Made by a program: the position numbers and the translations under genes. From assembly GCA_963703175.1 (NCBI GenBank), contig OY969794.1, positions 2,728,001-2,792,000 of the forward strand: a DNA stretch of 64,000 bases, given 5' to 3'. A model generated the notes under the pieces. That model was not told the DNA's origin. It saw only the letters and a list, made by a program, of their open reading frames with translations, and searched no databases. Shown piece by piece: positions 33,554 to 42,732 of this stretch. Each line of letters begins with the position of its first letter. Positions within the stretch are counted from its first letter, which is position 1. The DNA is from VRUE01 sp963703175. Lineage in GTDB: Bacteria; Actinomycetota; Thermoleophilia; Solirubrobacterales; 70-9.

Positions 33554-33913
33554 ATGCACGACGACCCAACCCGGATCATGGGGCAGCCCGAGGAGCCGGG
33601 CCAACCTGGGGGTGGCCGCCCGCACGGCAACATGCGCTTGCTCATCGCTGGACTGATCGCCGTCATCGTCGGCCTCGTCGTCGCAGTCGTTGTGATCGCC
33701 TCCGACAGTGGCAGCGACAGCTCGAGTAGCTCCGCGGTCACCACCTTGCCGACGACGGCCGAAACGAGTACGACCGAGCCGACCACGGCTGAAACCACCA
33801 CTGGCTCGACGACGGCTCCGACCACGACGGAAACGACGACCGAATCAACCACCACCGCGCCGCCCACCACCACCGAAGAAGAAAACGGCAGCGGCGGGAT
33901 TCCCGCCGAATGA
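33554..33913 (+). CDS. Single-pass membrane protein with Thr-rich tail
   Basis: The 119 residues comprise a cytoplasmic N-terminus of about 26 residues rich in Gly and Pro, one membrane helix (LLIAGLIAVIVGLVVAVVVI, about 29-48) and an external tail of about 70 residues that is nearly all Thr, Ser, Glu and Pro, with TTTE-type repeats. The tail looks suited to O-glycosylation or to crossing the wall. AGGGGG is the ribosome site. The stop overlaps the argG ATG (ATGA). Confidence 0.7.
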   Translation: MHDDPTRIMGQPEEPGQPGGGRPHGNMRLLIAGLIAVIVGLVVAVVVIASDSGSDSSSSSAVTTLPTTAETSTTEPTTAETTTGSTTAPTTTETTTESTTTAPPTTTEEENGSGGIPAE

Positions 33914-35187
33914 GCGACCTAGCGCCCGAGCAGGTCCGCACTGCGGGCTACGAGGCCGACCCTGCGGAGGTCCGGCGGGTTCTCCTGCTCTATTCCGGTG
34001 GCCTCGACACCAGCGTGATGCTGAAGTGGATTCAAGACCGCTATGGAGCGGAGGTCGTCTGCCTCACCGTCAACCTTGGCCAGCCAGGCGAGGACTACGC
34101 GGTAATCGAGGACAAGGCCAAGCGGCTGGGCGCGCTCGAGTGCCATGTGGTTGATGCTCGCGAGCGTTTCGCCAGTGATTTCGTCGCGCCCGCGATCAAG
34201 GCAAACGCGCTCTACGGCGGCGGCTACCCGCTGTTCACTGCCCTTGGCCGGCCGCTAATCGCAGAGCTGGCGGTCGAGTACGCGCGGCAGAGCGGCTGCG
34301 ACACGATCGCCCATGGCTGCACCGGCAAGGGCAATGACCAGGTACGGATCGAGGCGACTGTGGCGACCCTGGCGCCGGAGCTGAAAACGATTGCGCCGGT
34401 GCGTTCCTGGCAGATGGGCCGCGAGGAGGAGATCGCCTACGCCCGTGAGCACGGCATCCCAGTGAAGGGCGGCACCGAGGTCGCTCCCTACTCGATCGAC
34501 GACAACCTTTGGGGGCGTTCCTCCGAGGGTCGCTGGATCGAGGACTTAGGGCACGCGCCCGAGGACGACGTCTTCCAGCTGGTCACCCGGCCCGAGCTTG
34601 CACCCGATGAGGCGGAGACGGTGACGGTCGAGTTCGAGGCCGGGGTCCCGGTCGGGCTGAACGGCGAGCGGCTCGGTCTGGTCGATTTGCTCGAACGCGC
34701 CGCCGAGATCGGCTGTCGCCACGGGGTCGGGATCGTTGATCACATCGAGGACCGGATCGTCGGCCTCAAGGTGCGCGACATCTACGAGGTGCCGGCCGCC
34801 GCAATCTTGTTGCCGGCGCACCAAGAGCTGGAGAAGCTTGTCGGCACGATCCACCAGAACCAGTTCAAGCCGGGTATCGACCAGAAGTGGGGCTATCTGG
34901 TCTACGCCGGGCTCTGGTGGGAGCCACTGCGTGCCGACCTCGATGCATACATGGATGCGGTCAATGCCCAGGTGAGCGGCACGATTGGCTTGAAGCTGTA
35001 CAAAGGAAGTGTGCGAGTCGTCACCCGCTCCTCGCCTAATGCCGTCTATGACGCCGACTTGGCCTCCTTTGCCGAGTCCGGTGGTCTTTTCTCGCAGACC
35101 GCTTCGCCGGGCTTCATTGAGCTTTGGTCACTGCAGTCGCGGATGGCGTACCGGATCAGGCAGCGCAACGAGGCAGGCAAGAGCTGA
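33910..35187 (+). CDS. argG: Argininosuccinate synthase
   Basis: ArgG joins citrulline and aspartate with ATP. The 425 residues include the PP-loop LLYSGGLDTSVMLKWIQ, GCTGKGNDQVR, and the citrulline and aspartate-binding stretches YSIDDNLWGRS and KGGTEVAPYSID. It lies in the same overlapping gene chain as argCJBD but separated from them by two small genes. The stop shares one base with the ATG of the next small gene. Confidence 0.95.
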   Translation: MSDLAPEQVRTAGYEADPAEVRRVLLLYSGGLDTSVMLKWIQDRYGAEVVCLTVNLGQPGEDYAVIEDKAKRLGALECHVVDARERFASDFVAPAIKANALYGGGYPLFTALGRPLIAELAVEYARQSGCDTIAHGCTGKGNDQVRIEATVATLAPELKTIAPVRSWQMGREEEIAYAREHGIPVKGGTEVAPYSIDDNLWGRSSEGRWIEDLGHAPEDDVFQLVTRPELAPDEAETVTVEFEAGVPVGLNGERLGLVDLLERAAEIGCRHGVGIVDHIEDRIVGLKVRDIYEVPAAAILLPAHQELEKLVGTIHQNQFKPGIDQKWGYLVYAGLWWEPLRADLDAYMDAVNAQVSGTIGLKLYKGSVRVVTRSSPNAVYDADLASFAESGGLFSQTASPGFIELWSLQSRMAYRIRQRNEAGKS

Positions 35188-35339
35188 TGTACGACAAGGT
35201 CGGCAAAGCCGCGCTGCGCTTCGCTGTGATTTACCTGCGCCGTCGCTACCGGCGTGAGATCCGCATCGGCGCCGGCCTCGGCGTTATCGCGATCGGCGTC
35301 GCGATCTACCTCGCCAACCGGGATGTACCCGAGGGCTGA
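35187..35339 (+). CDS. Small membrane protein, 50 aa
   Basis: The ATG at 35187 overlaps the argG stop (TGATG), giving 50 residues with a basic N-terminal half (YLRRRYRREIRIG) and one hydrophobic helix (AGLGVIAIGVAIYLA). The strong coupling and the positive-inside pattern support a real small inner-membrane protein. Its role is unknown. Confidence 0.6.
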   Translation: MYDKVGKAALRFAVIYLRRRYRREIRIGAGLGVIAIGVAIYLANRDVPEG

Positions 35340-35348
35340 GGTGCCGGC

Positions 35349-36332
35349 ATGCGCTGGAACCCCGCAGTCGCACTCGCTGCCGTAGCTCTGCTCGCGGTCG
35401 GATCGGCACGGGCGGCGGACGTTGGCGCCCTGCGCGACAAGCTTGGCGGAGCGCAGGATGAAGCGGCGGCACTGGGAAGCCAGATCCGTGCTACCCAGGA
35501 ACAACTCGCCACGACCGAAGCCGAAGCGTCGGCCGCGGCAGCACGCGAGCGGCACCTGACCGACCTACTCGCGCACGGTCGCGAACGGGCGGCACGGCTC
35601 GCCGCCAGAGTCGAGCGCTCCGAAGAGCACCTCGAAGCAGAGCGCCAGCGCTTGCGCCGGGCCCGCCAGGCACTCGCCCAGCGCCTCGTCGCGATCTACA
35701 TGAGCGGGACGCCGAGCACGGCGAGCATCGTGCTTGGTTCGGGTGACATCAACGAACTCGAGGTTCGGACCGAATACCTGCAGCGGATCGAGGACTCCGA
35801 CACCGAGCTTGCCGCCCGGGTCGAGCAGGTCCGCAACGACGTGCGCCACGAGCTGGAGCTCGTCGCGGCGCTGAAAGCGAGGGTCGACGCTTACAACGAA
35901 GAGCTCGCCGCGGCACGCTCAGAAATCGCTGGGGTGCGCGCACGCGCACAGGAAGCAGCAGCGCGCCTCGACTCGCTTGCAGCCGAGCGCTCCTCTTCGC
36001 TGGCGAAGCTCAAATCACGGATTGGCCGGTGGGTGAAGGAGATCCAGGCGGCGGAAGCGGCAAGCCGCGAAGCAGCCGAAGAAACGGTCGGCCGCTGGCT
36101 CGGCGGTCCCTACTCGATCCCCACCTACATTGTGATGTGTGAGTCCGGCGGCAACTACAGCGCCGTCAACCCCAGCAGCGGCGCGGGCGGTGCCTACCAG
36201 GTCCTACCTTCGACCTGGGACCTCTACGGCGGAGAGGGCGCCCCGCAGGACGCTCCCAAGGCCGAACAGGATCGCATCGCCGCTGAAATCTGGGCCGACT
36301 CGGGTGGCAGCGCCTGGGTCTGCGCGGGCTGA
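35349..36332 (+). CDS. Secreted coiled-coil protein with Rpf/transglycosylase-like domain
   Basis: The 327 residues begin with a signal peptide (AVALAAVALLAVGSARA). Residues about 24-240 form a long coiled coil like the PcsB/RipC N-domains that hold hydrolases in check (SGTPSTASIVLGSGDINELE near 120). The C-terminus (about 253-327) is a lysozyme-like resuscitation-promoting-factor domain: IVMCESGGNYSAVNPSSGAG contains the catalytic Glu, then GAYQVLPSTWDLYGG and QDRIAAEIW. It should cleave peptidoglycan glycan strands outside the cell. It starts 9 nt after the small membrane protein and ends the long operon. Confidence 0.85.
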   Translation: MRWNPAVALAAVALLAVGSARAADVGALRDKLGGAQDEAAALGSQIRATQEQLATTEAEASAAAARERHLTDLLAHGRERAARLAARVERSEEHLEAERQRLRRARQALAQRLVAIYMSGTPSTASIVLGSGDINELEVRTEYLQRIEDSDTELAARVEQVRNDVRHELELVAALKARVDAYNEELAAARSEIAGVRARAQEAAARLDSLAAERSSSLAKLKSRIGRWVKEIQAAEAASREAAEETVGRWLGGPYSIPTYIVMCESGGNYSAVNPSSGAGGAYQVLPSTWDLYGGEGAPQDAPKAEQDRIAAEIWADSGGSAWVCAG

Positions 36333-36416
36333 AGTCGCAGCTTTCGCGACGATCCGGTGTGAAACATTTTGCATTCAGCGCAACACCCGTGCGCGTCGGC
36401 CGCTTAGCCTGGCATC

Positions 36417-36611
36417 ATGGAGACGATGAGAGAGGCATGGACCGATGGACGCCTGGACGACCTCAACCACAAGGTCGGCGAGATGAATCGTGAGATGCAT
36501 GCCGAATTCCGGGCTGTCCGCGGTGAAATGAGAACTATGCAGGCAACAATGATCGGCGGATTCGCCACCTTGTTCGCCACCATGGTCGGCCTACTCGCCA
36601 CGCAGCTGTAG
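36417..36611 (+). CDS. Small helical protein with C-terminal membrane segment
   Basis: This 64-residue protein has residues about 10-42 as an amphipathic heptad helix (DDLNHKVGEMNREMHAEFRA), followed by one hydrophobic segment (IGGFATLFATMVGLLATQL) at the very end. It is like tail-anchored small proteins. The function is unknown. Continuous coding character and the start just after a TAGCCT-like sequence support it. Confidence 0.55.
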   Translation: METMREAWTDGRLDDLNHKVGEMNREMHAEFRAVRGEMRTMQATMIGGFATLFATMVGLLATQL

Positions 36612-36654
36612 ATCGCGGGGCAGGGGAGGGCCGGCAGGCGTCGAAGCGGGCCTC

Positions 36655-38805
36655 ATGTTCGTGCGCAAGAAGCGAAGTTCGGCTGCGCGCCGTAAACCGA
36701 AAGGAAAAGCGAAAGCCAGGTCGCGGCTACCACGGCCGCACCTGCCAGAGGGCCTGCAGCAGCGCCACCTCGACCTGATCGGGCTCTTCCTGATCGCCGC
36801 CGGCGTCTACCTCAGCTTCGTCCTCTTCTTCGGTTGGGACGGTGGCAAGGTCGGCTACGGCCTTGAAACCGGCCTCGAGTACCTCTTCGGCGGCGTAGGG
36901 GCGCGGATCGCAACTGTGCTGATGCTGGTTAGTGGCGCGATGCTTGTCACCGGCACCTCGATCTCGACCGTCTTCCGTGGTCTGGGCCGCGGTGTCCGCC
37001 ACACCTTTGTCGGCGGCCGCGACATCACCCAGACCGCGCTCCAGCACCGCGAGGAGCGCCGCGGCGAAAAGAGCGCCGCATTCGAGACTCAGGCCGGCCC
37101 GACCGACGTGATGAGCACCTACCCCGAGAACGACGACTTCGAGCCGACCGTCGCGATAGTCGAGGAGCCAGACGAGCCGGCGGAGCCGGAGCCCGCAACT
37201 CATGAGTTTGCCGACCTCACCGAGGAGGCCGAAGCGACAGCTGAAGCTGACGCGGAGCCAGTCGATCTGCCGGAGGCCGAGCCGATGCCCCTTACGCCAA
37301 TGGGCAACAAACGCGGGGTAACCGAATCAGAGCAGATCGACTACCGGCCGCCGCCGGCCAAGGTGCTTGAAAAAGGCAAAGGCGACAAAGGCCCCGATCC
37401 GCGCGACCACGAAGTGATCGGCCGCAAGTTGGTTGAGACGCTCGGCCATTTCGGTGTCGAGGCAAAGATCGTCGGCATCGTCAGCGGCCCGCACGTCTCC
37501 CGTTTTGAGCTGCGCCTTGCCCCGGGCACCAAGGTGAAGAAAGTCACCGAGCTCTCCAATGACCTTGCCTACGCATTGGCCTCGACCGATATCCGGATCT
37601 TGGCGCCGATTCCGGGCAAGCAGGCGGTCGGCGTTGAGGTGCCAAACACGCGTCGCCGCCTGGTTCGCCTTGGCGACATTTACGCCGGCCGGCCGGAGAA
37701 GACCTCGCCACTGGTCGCCTGGCTGGGCAAGGGAATCGACGGCAACGCGGTCTGGACCGACCTAGCGAAGATGCCACACGTGCTCGTCGCCGGTACGACC
37801 GGTTCGGGCAAGTCCGGCTGCGTCAACGCGATTCTCTCCTCGATTCTGATGCAGGCTTCGCCCAACGAAGTGCGCTTGGTCTTGGTCGACCCCAAGCAGG
37901 TCGAGCTCAACCACTACGAGCACGTTCCGCACCTGCTGACCCCAGTTGTCACCTCACCCCGGCTTGCCGCCAATGTGCTCGCCAACCTGATTGGCGAGAT
38001 GGAGAGCCGCTACGGGATCATGGGCCAGGCCCGCTGTCGCAACCTTGGCGAGTTGAACCGGGCGCGGGCTAAGGCGGGCGAAGCACCGCTGCCACACATC
38101 CTCTGCGTGATCGACGAGCTTGCAGACCTGATGATGGTCTCGCCGGCCGAGGTCGAGGACTCGATCATTCGGTTGGCGCAAAAGTCGCGCGCAACCGGCA
38201 TCCACCTGGTGCTGGCTACGCAGCGCCCGTCGACCGACATCATCACCGGCACGATCAAGGTCAATATTCCCGCCCGAATCGCCTTCGCCGTGTCTTCCCA
38301 GACCGACTCGCGGGTCATCCTCGACCAGGGCGGGGCGGAGGCGCTGCTCGGCCAGGGCGACATGCTCTTCCGTGGCGCTGGTACCTCGAAGATGGCACGT
38401 GTGCAGGGCGCCTTTGTCACCGAGGAGGAGATCGCCCGCATCACTGAGCACTGGGCCAAGCAGGGTGAGCCCGAATTCGAGGCCGAGTTGCTCGAGGTCC
38501 ACGAGGAGAAGGGCGTCGAAAATGAGGGGGACTTCGACCCCGACGCCGACGATCTGCTCGATGACGCGATTCGCACCGTAGTCCAGACCGAAACGGCCTC
38601 GGTCTCGATGATTCAGCGCCGTTTGCGCGTCGGCTACACGCGCGCGGGGCGCCTGATCGACATGCTCGAGCGCCGCGGGGTGATCTCCGGATACGAGGGC
38701 TCCAAGCCGCGGCAGGTGCTGATCACCGAGGCTGATCTGTCGCGTGTCCTGGCCGGCGGACAGGATGCCGAGCCGGTCGCAGTCGACGCCGACGACGCGA
38801 CTTAA
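36655..38805 (+). CDS. ftsK: DNA translocase FtsK
   Basis: FtsK pumps DNA toward dif at the septum. The 716 residues start with basic residues and only two clear membrane helices (about 42-62 and 82-103), where many FtsK have four. An acidic linker follows (about 150-215). The alpha/beta motor has the FtsK Walker A AGTTGSGKSGCVNAIL near residue 380, Walker B HILCVIDELADLM and LVLATQRPSTDIITG. The C-terminal winged-helix gamma domain (about 640-705, SVSMIQRRLRVGYTRAGRLI) should read KOPS-like sites. It opens the ftsK-rodZ-cinA cluster typical of Actinomycetota and Firmicutes. Confidence 0.95.
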   Translation: MFVRKKRSSAARRKPKGKAKARSRLPRPHLPEGLQQRHLDLIGLFLIAAGVYLSFVLFFGWDGGKVGYGLETGLEYLFGGVGARIATVLMLVSGAMLVTGTSISTVFRGLGRGVRHTFVGGRDITQTALQHREERRGEKSAAFETQAGPTDVMSTYPENDDFEPTVAIVEEPDEPAEPEPATHEFADLTEEAEATAEADAEPVDLPEAEPMPLTPMGNKRGVTESEQIDYRPPPAKVLEKGKGDKGPDPRDHEVIGRKLVETLGHFGVEAKIVGIVSGPHVSRFELRLAPGTKVKKVTELSNDLAYALASTDIRILAPIPGKQAVGVEVPNTRRRLVRLGDIYAGRPEKTSPLVAWLGKGIDGNAVWTDLAKMPHVLVAGTTGSGKSGCVNAILSSILMQASPNEVRLVLVDPKQVELNHYEHVPHLLTPVVTSPRLAANVLANLIGEMESRYGIMGQARCRNLGELNRARAKAGEAPLPHILCVIDELADLMMVSPAEVEDSIIRLAQKSRATGIHLVLATQRPSTDIITGTIKVNIPARIAFAVSSQTDSRVILDQGGAEALLGQGDMLFRGAGTSKMARVQGAFVTEEEIARITEHWAKQGEPEFEAELLEVHEEKGVENEGDFDPDADDLLDDAIRTVVQTETASVSMIQRRLRVGYTRAGRLIDMLERRGVISGYEGSKPRQVLITEADLSRVLAGGQDAEPVAVDADDAT

Positions 38806-38850
38806 CAGCGTTCTTTCGCGTCGAAGCGGCGCAGCAGAGACAATGTAGGG

Positions 38851-39618
38851 GTGGAGACTGGCATCGGACCCACCCTGCGCGAGGCGCGAAATCGTCGCAA
38901 AGTCGATCTTGCTGAGGTTGAGGCAGAGATCAAGATCCGCGTTCGCTATCTACAGGCGATTGAGAACGAGGAGTGGGATGCGCTCCCCGGCGGCGCTTAC
39001 ACGCGGGGTTTTATCCGCACCTACGCTTTCTACCTTGGGCTTGACGGTGAGCGCTTGGCCGACGAGTACCGCCGCAGTACCGCCCCTCAGGGCGGTGAGC
39101 GGGTGCCGAAACGGGTCGAGCCGGTTCCGATGGGCACTCGCCGGGGCCGTCGGTCTCGGGCTTCCGGTCCGGTGCTTATAGCTGCGGTTTGTCTGCTGCT
39201 GGTAGCCGCCTTGGTCGGTATCGGCCTGGTTAGCGGTGACGGCGGCTCGTCCTCATCCACCTCGGCACCGGCGGCAAAGCAAGGTCAGAAGCCAGGCAAG
39301 AAGAACGGGCGGGAAAAGGCATCGATCGCCAAGCCCGGTGTTGCCGTGCGCCTTGCGGCGACGGCGGAAGTATGGGTGTGCCTGCTTGATGCCGAAAAGA
39401 AGGCGCTGGTCGACGGCCAGATCCTCGAAGAAGGGATGGAAGCAGGCCCGTTTCACTCCGCCGGCTACGAACTCGCCCTCGGCAACGGCTCGGTGACGAT
39501 GTTCGTCGACGACAAGCAGGCTGAGATTCCGGAAAGCTCCAGTCCTGTGGGCTACTCGATCGACAGCAAGGGTGAGCTGGTCGCCTTAGAAGAAGGGGAA
39601 AGACCCAGTTGTGAATGA
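38851..39618 (+). CDS. rodZ: RodZ-like helix-turn-helix membrane protein
   Basis: The 255 residues begin with a Cro-like HTH_25 domain (GPTLREARNRRKVDLAEVEA, YLQAIENEEWDALPGGAYTR, about 4-75), typical of RodZ/YmfM. A basic stretch and a single membrane helix (GPVLIAAVCLLLVAALVGIG, about 106-126) follow. An external beta domain (about 165-255, DUF4115-like) ends the protein. RodZ links MreB-type filaments to wall synthesis. No mreB lies here, so the precise partner is unclear. The GTG start has no ribosome site, and a GACAAT lies 6 nt upstream. The stop overlaps the cinA GTG by 8 nt. Confidence 0.85.
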   Translation: METGIGPTLREARNRRKVDLAEVEAEIKIRVRYLQAIENEEWDALPGGAYTRGFIRTYAFYLGLDGERLADEYRRSTAPQGGERVPKRVEPVPMGTRRGRRSRASGPVLIAAVCLLLVAALVGIGLVSGDGGSSSSTSAPAAKQGQKPGKKNGREKASIAKPGVAVRLAATAEVWVCLLDAEKKALVDGQILEEGMEAGPFHSAGYELALGNGSVTMFVDDKQAEIPESSSPVGYSIDSKGELVALEEGERPSCE

Positions 39619-40897
39619 GGTGGTCGTGAGGGCGGGGATAGTGGTCACCGGCACCGAGGTCCTGACCGGGCGGATTGCCGACCGCAATGGGCCCTGGGTT
39701 TCCGAACAGCTGGCCGACCTCGGGGTTGAGGTCGCTCACATCATGGTCGTCGGCGACCGGCCAGAGGACCTCGAATCGGCGCTGCGTTTCATGGCCGCCG
39801 AGGGAATGGACCTGATCATCACCTCGGGCGGGCTCGGACCCACCGCTGACGACCTCACGGCCGAGATAGTCGCCCGCTTCGCCGCTGTGCCACTCGTCCT
39901 CGATGAGGCAACCGAGGAGAAGATTGCCGAGATCTTGCGCAGCTTTGCACGGCGCTTCAAGTTCGACGAGGAGGCCGTGCGAGAAGCAAATCGTAAGCAG
40001 GCGATGATCCCTGAAGGCTCACTGCCGCTGAATCCAGTTGGTACCGCGCCGGGTCTAGTCGTGTCCGTCGAGGGGCGGGTGGTGATCGTCCTGCCGGGGC
40101 CGCCGCGCGAGCTGCAGCCGATGTGGCCGCGGGCGATCGAGTCCCCGCCGGCGCAGGCGATTCTCGCGCGCGCCACGCCCCTGCTGGGCTACACCCTGCG
40201 GATGTTCGGTATTCCCGAGTCGGAGATTGCCAAGAGCCTGCGCGAGATCGAGGCCGATGGGGTGGATCTGGACACGGTTGAGATCACCACCTGCCTGCGG
40301 CGGGGGGAGATCGAGATCGACGTGCGCTACCGGGCCGCGGCGGCCGCAGTTGCAGATGCGGTGCGTACCGGGCTGGCCGACCGCCATGGCCGGCATCTGT
40401 TCAGCCTCGACGGGGAGACGGTCGACTCCCAGCTGGCTCAACTTCTACAGGGGCGCAGGTTGGCTCTGGCCGAGTCTTGCTCGGCTGGCCTGCTGGCGGC
40501 GAGAGTTACCAACCTCCCTGGCGCCTCCGCCTACTTCGCCGGTGGGGTGGTCGCTTACTCAAACGAGGCGAAGGCGAACCTGCTTGGAGTCAATCCAGAG
40601 TTGATCGAAGCCCACGGGGCAGTCTCGCCCGAGGTGGCGGAGGCGATGTCACGCGGGGCGCTTGAGCGGTTTGGCGCGGATGTCGCTATCTCGATCACCG
40701 GTATCGCGGGTCCCGACGGGGGGACGGAGGAGAAGCCGGTCGGTTACGTCTGCTTTGACGCCCGCCTCGCCGACGGCACCGCGATCGCCCGCGATCCCGT
40801 CATCCCCGGTGGCCGCGAGGACATCCGTGAACGCTCGGCCCTGGTGTCAATGCACCTCTTGCGGACCCTCCTCGGTGGCAATGACCCGCCTTTGTAA
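39611..40897 (+). CDS. cinA: CinA: nicotinamide-nucleotide amidase with MoCF domain
   Basis: The 428 residues form two domains. The N-terminal MoCF/ADP-ribose pyrophosphatase-like domain (about 6-175) carries IVVTGTEVLTGRIADRNG, LIITSGGLGPTADD and VVIVLPGPPRE. The C-terminal PncC amidase (about 270-420) carries LALAESCSAGLLAARVTNLPG and ISITGIAGPDGGTEEKPVG. It deamidates NMN in pyridine-nucleotide salvage. The GTG at 39611 overlaps rodZ; an in-frame GTG lies at 39626. The ftsK-rodZ-cinA-recA order is a conserved core neighbourhood. Confidence 0.93.
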   Translation: MNEVVVRAGIVVTGTEVLTGRIADRNGPWVSEQLADLGVEVAHIMVVGDRPEDLESALRFMAAEGMDLIITSGGLGPTADDLTAEIVARFAAVPLVLDEATEEKIAEILRSFARRFKFDEEAVREANRKQAMIPEGSLPLNPVGTAPGLVVSVEGRVVIVLPGPPRELQPMWPRAIESPPAQAILARATPLLGYTLRMFGIPESEIAKSLREIEADGVDLDTVEITTCLRRGEIEIDVRYRAAAAAVADAVRTGLADRHGRHLFSLDGETVDSQLAQLLQGRRLALAESCSAGLLAARVTNLPGASAYFAGGVVAYSNEAKANLLGVNPELIEAHGAVSPEVAEAMSRGALERFGADVAISITGIAGPDGGTEEKPVGYVCFDARLADGTAIARDPVIPGGREDIRERSALVSMHLLRTLLGGNDPPL

Positions 40898-40952
40898 GGG
40901 GCGCGGCACACACTTTTTACGTTCGTCGCGCATTCCGCGCGTTGCGACCCCC

Positions 40953-40958
40953 TAGGGT
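40953..40958 (+). promoter_or_regulatory. thpR -10 element (TAGGGT), leaderless start
   Basis: TAGGGT ends 7 nt before the ATG at 40966, with no ribosome site. The same hexamer and spacing precede dapF and dut. Confidence 0.5.
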
Positions 40959-40965
40959 CGGCGCC

Positions 40966-41568
40966 ATGGCGAAGGAGAGACTGAAGAGTCCACGGGCGAG
41001 GTTGTTCGTCGCGCTCGACCTGCCCGAGCGAGTGCGGGCGGGGATAGCCGAGTGGGGGTGCGAGGCGCTAGCCGATCCCGCGCTGCGCCCGGCAAGGCCC
41101 GAATCACTCCACATCACGCTTGCCTTTCTTGGCTATCTGCCGGAGAAGGAGATCCCTCGCCTGAGTGAGATCGTCGAGGCAAGCCGGGTGCCGGCGCCAT
41201 CGATCGTGCTGGGCGACCCGGTGCCGCGCCCGGAGCGTGGCCGACCCCGACTGTTCGCGCTGCCGGTCGAGTCGCCGGGTGCAATTGCCTTGCGGGCAGA
41301 GCTGGAGCAGAAGCTGGTCGCGGTGCGGCTGTTTGAGCCGGAGAAACGCCCATTTTGGCCGCACGTGACCGTGGCCAGGGTGCGGCGCGAGGAACGCGGT
41401 TCGAAGCGTCCGGCCCTCGTTTCCGAGCCCCCGAAAGCGCTGCCGAAAGATCTTTCTCAGAAGCTCCATGGCGTCCGATTGACGCTCTACCTTTCGCAAA
41501 TCCAGCCACGAGGTGCGCAGTACACCCCGCTGGCGCAAGTCGAGTTGCCCGCAGGCGGGCGGCAGTGA
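40966..41568 (+). CDS. thpR: RNA 2',3'-cyclic phosphodiesterase (2H family)
   Basis: This 200-residue 2H phosphoesterase has both catalytic HxT motifs: LHITLAFLG near residue 46 and HVTVARVRR near residue 130. Enzymes of this type open 2',3'-cyclic phosphates at RNA ends. The start at 40966 is supported by the -10 at 40953. It lies 10 nt upstream of recA and probably shares its transcript, the same neighbour relation seen in many actinomycetes. Confidence 0.9.
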   Translation: MAKERLKSPRARLFVALDLPERVRAGIAEWGCEALADPALRPARPESLHITLAFLGYLPEKEIPRLSEIVEASRVPAPSIVLGDPVPRPERGRPRLFALPVESPGAIALRAELEQKLVAVRLFEPEKRPFWPHVTVARVRREERGSKRPALVSEPPKALPKDLSQKLHGVRLTLYLSQIQPRGAQYTPLAQVELPAGGRQ

Positions 41569-41578
41569 GGTGAAAGAG

Positions 41579-42691
41579 ATGGCAGACAAAAAAGCGGCTC
41601 TGAAGGACGCCTCCAAGGAGGCCAAGGCCAAAGACGCGGCGCTCGCGGCGGCTGTGACCCAGATCGAGCGGGATTTTGGCCAGGGTGCGCTGATGCGCCT
41701 CGGTGCGGACGCGACGATCAAGATCCCAGCGATCCCTACGGGAGCGCTAGCGCTAGACCTGGCGCTGGGCATCGGCGGCGTGCCACGCGGGCGGATCGTC
41801 GAGATCTTTGGCCCGGAGTCCTCGGGTAAGACGACGCTGATCTACCACATCATCGCCGAAGCGCAGAGTCGCGGTGGGATCTGCGCTTTCATCGATACCG
41901 AGCACGCGATCGACCCGTCCTACGCGCGCAAAATCGGCGTTGACACCGACGAGCTGCTGGTCTCTCAGCCCGACTACGGCGAGCAGGCACTGCAGATTGC
42001 CGATCGGTTGATCGCCTCAGCGGCGATTGACGTCGTCGCGATTGACTCGGTCGCGGCGTTGACGCCGAAAGCCGAGCTCGACGGGCAGATCGGCGACACG
42101 ACCGTCGGCTTGCAGGCTCGGCTGATGTCGCAGGCAATGCGCAAACTTGCCGGCAACCTCAACCGCACCAACACCGTCTGCCTCTTCACCAACCAGATCC
42201 GCGAAAAGGTCGGCGTCCAGTTCGGTTCGCCGGAGACCCAGCCGGGCGGTCGGGCGCTGAAGTTCTACTCCACCCAGCGACTCGACATCCGCCGCATCGA
42301 GACCCTCAAGGAAGGGACCGAGGCTGTCGGCAACCGGGTCCGGGTCAAAGTCGTGAAGAACAAGGTCGCCTCGCCCTTCCGCCAAGCGGAATTCGACATC
42401 GAGTACGGGGTTGGCATCTCGCGCGAGGGTGGCCTGCTCGACTTCGGCATCGAGCACGATCTGGTGCAGAAATCCGGCTCGTTTTTCTCCTACGGCAAGA
42501 CGAGGCTGGGTCAAGGGCGCAACAACGCAAAACAGTTCCTCGCCGAGAACCCGGAGATCGCAAGCGAGATCGAGACCAAGATCCGCACCGCCCTCGGTAT
42601 TGGCACCGAGAACGTTGTGCCTGCGGTTGAGGAGACGACGCCTGCAGCTGGGCCGACGGGCGAGCCGGTGGCCGAGATCCAAGCCGCATAG
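41579..42691 (+). CDS. recA: Recombinase RecA
   Basis: RecA drives strand exchange and LexA cleavage. The 370 residues contain the Walker A EIFGPESSGKTTLIYH (near residue 78), Walker B VVAIDSVAALTPKAEL, the L2 region NQIREKVGVQFGSPETQPGG and the C-terminal acidic tail. The ATG at 41579 follows an AGGTGAAAG ribosome site, preferred over the GTG at 41570. I see no SOS box in the short gap after thpR; any LexA control would have to act upstream. Confidence 0.97.
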   Translation: MADKKAALKDASKEAKAKDAALAAAVTQIERDFGQGALMRLGADATIKIPAIPTGALALDLALGIGGVPRGRIVEIFGPESSGKTTLIYHIIAEAQSRGGICAFIDTEHAIDPSYARKIGVDTDELLVSQPDYGEQALQIADRLIASAAIDVVAIDSVAALTPKAELDGQIGDTTVGLQARLMSQAMRKLAGNLNRTNTVCLFTNQIREKVGVQFGSPETQPGGRALKFYSTQRLDIRRIETLKEGTEAVGNRVRVKVVKNKVASPFRQAEFDIEYGVGISREGGLLDFGIEHDLVQKSGSFFSYGKTRLGQGRNNAKQFLAENPEIASEIETKIRTALGIGTENVVPAVEETTPAAGPTGEPVAEIQAA

Positions 42692-42732
42692 TCGATTAGA
42701 CAAGCACGTCTATGGGAGTACCATGCCTGTAG

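Noticed and set aside
40898..40950. Possible fourth copy of the palindromic repeat (CACACTTTTTACG)
   Set aside because: Only the short ACTTTTT is shared. No matching AAAAAGTACAAG side and no complementary arms are found.
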